A stretch of 13,503 nucleotides of DNA from Candidatus Bathyarchaeota archaeon (GTDB taxonomy: Archaea; Thermoproteota; Bathyarchaeia; 40CM-2-53-6), in contig VBBE01000037.1 of assembly GCA_005884605.1 (NCBI GenBank), positions 1 through 13,503 of the forward strand. The letters are read 5' to 3'. A program made the position numbers and the translations under genes. Position 1 is the stretch's first letter. Every line of letters starts with the position of its first letter. Shown here piece by piece: positions 13,184 through 13,503 of the stretch. The notes beneath the pieces are model-generated. The model did no database searches and was not told where the DNA came from. It worked only from the letters and a program-made list of their open reading frames with translations.

Positions 13184-13503
13184 ATGCCTCGCGCGGCCAA
13201 CGTTACGAGAGATGATATTTTGAACAGTCTAACGAAACATGCACATCCACAAGAACCCGAACAAACCGTTCCTGAGACGGAAGAGGCAGCCCAGTTCCAA
13301 GGACCTAACGAGACTGCTGTCGAGGTTAGAGCCCGAAATCGGGGTTCCGCTCGTGGTGCGCTCGTAATTTTTCTGGGCGGCTTCGTCGCGGTGTGGCTGT
13401 ACGGATATGTTACGGGAGCCTACGAAATACCGTACCTGAGAGGGGTTACACAGAACCCAGCAGTTCAGGTGGGCGTTCAACTTGCGTCCTCGAACCCAAT
13501 CCT
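13184..13503 (+). CDS. Membrane-anchored protein, N-terminal part (runs off the window)
   Basis: The frame from ATG 13184 is open to the right edge without a stop, giving about 106 residues. The first 50 or so are polar and acidic with many Glu, Gln and Pro (MPRANVTRDDILNSLTKHAH onward), followed by a basic patch (RARNRGSARG). A single hydrophobic helix, about 57-77, contains GALVIFLGGFVAVWLYGYV. After it comes a probably extracytoplasmic region beginning AYEIPYLRGVTQNPAVQ. The basic patch before the helix fits a signal-anchor with the N-terminus inside. I do not recognise the family. GAGGG lies 7 nt before the ATG, a possible weak ribosome binding site. It diverges from the gene at 12867. 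Confidence 0.65.
   Translation, partial: MPRAANVTRDDILNSLTKHAHPQEPEQTVPETEEAAQFQGPNETAVEVRARNRGSARGALVIFLGGFVAVWLYGYVTGAYEIPYLRGVTQNPAVQVGVQLASSNPI

Overview
The window looks archaeal. Several genes begin with an ATG about 30 nt downstream of an AT-rich TATA-like element and have no Shine-Dalgarno sequence, as expected for leaderless archaeal transcripts. There are small multi-pass membrane proteins with a C-terminal zinc ribbon, and stand-alone acyl-CoA mutase large subunits without a cobalamin-binding domain. TTG is the apparent start of several genes. A heterotrophic member of the Thermoproteota/Bathyarchaeia type, perhaps from a metagenome assembly, would fit, but the lineage is an inference. 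No tRNA, rRNA, CRISPR array, insertion sequence or phage gene was seen.

Layout. (1) 1-1556, plus strand: the end of a cysteine hydrolase (isochorismatase/nicotinamidase fold), a nucleoside hydrolase with no normal start codon, and a small VOC/glyoxalase-fold protein with its own promoter. (2) 1557-1889: an intergenic region with hairpins, T-tracts and a strong TATA box flanked by two inverted repeats. (3) 1890-3679, plus: three small membrane proteins; the second and third are paralogues, and the first and third carry C-terminal zinc ribbons. (4) 3657-6782, minus: an isobutyryl-CoA-mutase-like large subunit, a GNAT acetyltransferase and a Nudix hydrolase in one apparent operon. (5) 6783-9310, plus: a MeaB-type GTPase chaperone overlapping a methylmalonyl-CoA mutase large subunit. 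(6) 9311-9833: an apparently gene-free stretch with a diverged 33-nt direct repeat. (7) 9834-12867, minus: a small unknown protein, a double-GNAT protein, a PhnP-like metallo-beta-lactamase-fold hydrolase and a four-helix membrane protein. (8) 12868-13183: a divergent intergenic region. (9) 13184-13503, plus: the start of a membrane-anchored protein that runs off the window.

The central theme is B12-dependent acyl-CoA carbon-skeleton rearrangement. Two mutase large subunits lie head to head around one MeaB GTPase. At the two positions known to set substrate choice, one has the Phe/Gln pair of isobutyryl-CoA mutase and the other the Tyr/Arg pair of methylmalonyl-CoA mutase. Neither has a cobalamin-binding domain and no small subunit is encoded here, so they must use one supplied from elsewhere, possibly a shared one. 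The simplest reading is branched-chain acyl-CoA plus propionate/methylmalonyl-CoA metabolism with one repair/loading GTPase.

The main oddity is translation initiation. The nucleoside hydrolase and the small GNAT have no ATG, GTG or TTG anywhere plausible for their conserved N-termini, and the isobutyryl-type mutase has a poorly placed one. The explanation could be unusual starts, frameshifted fusions to the upstream gene, or assembly indels.
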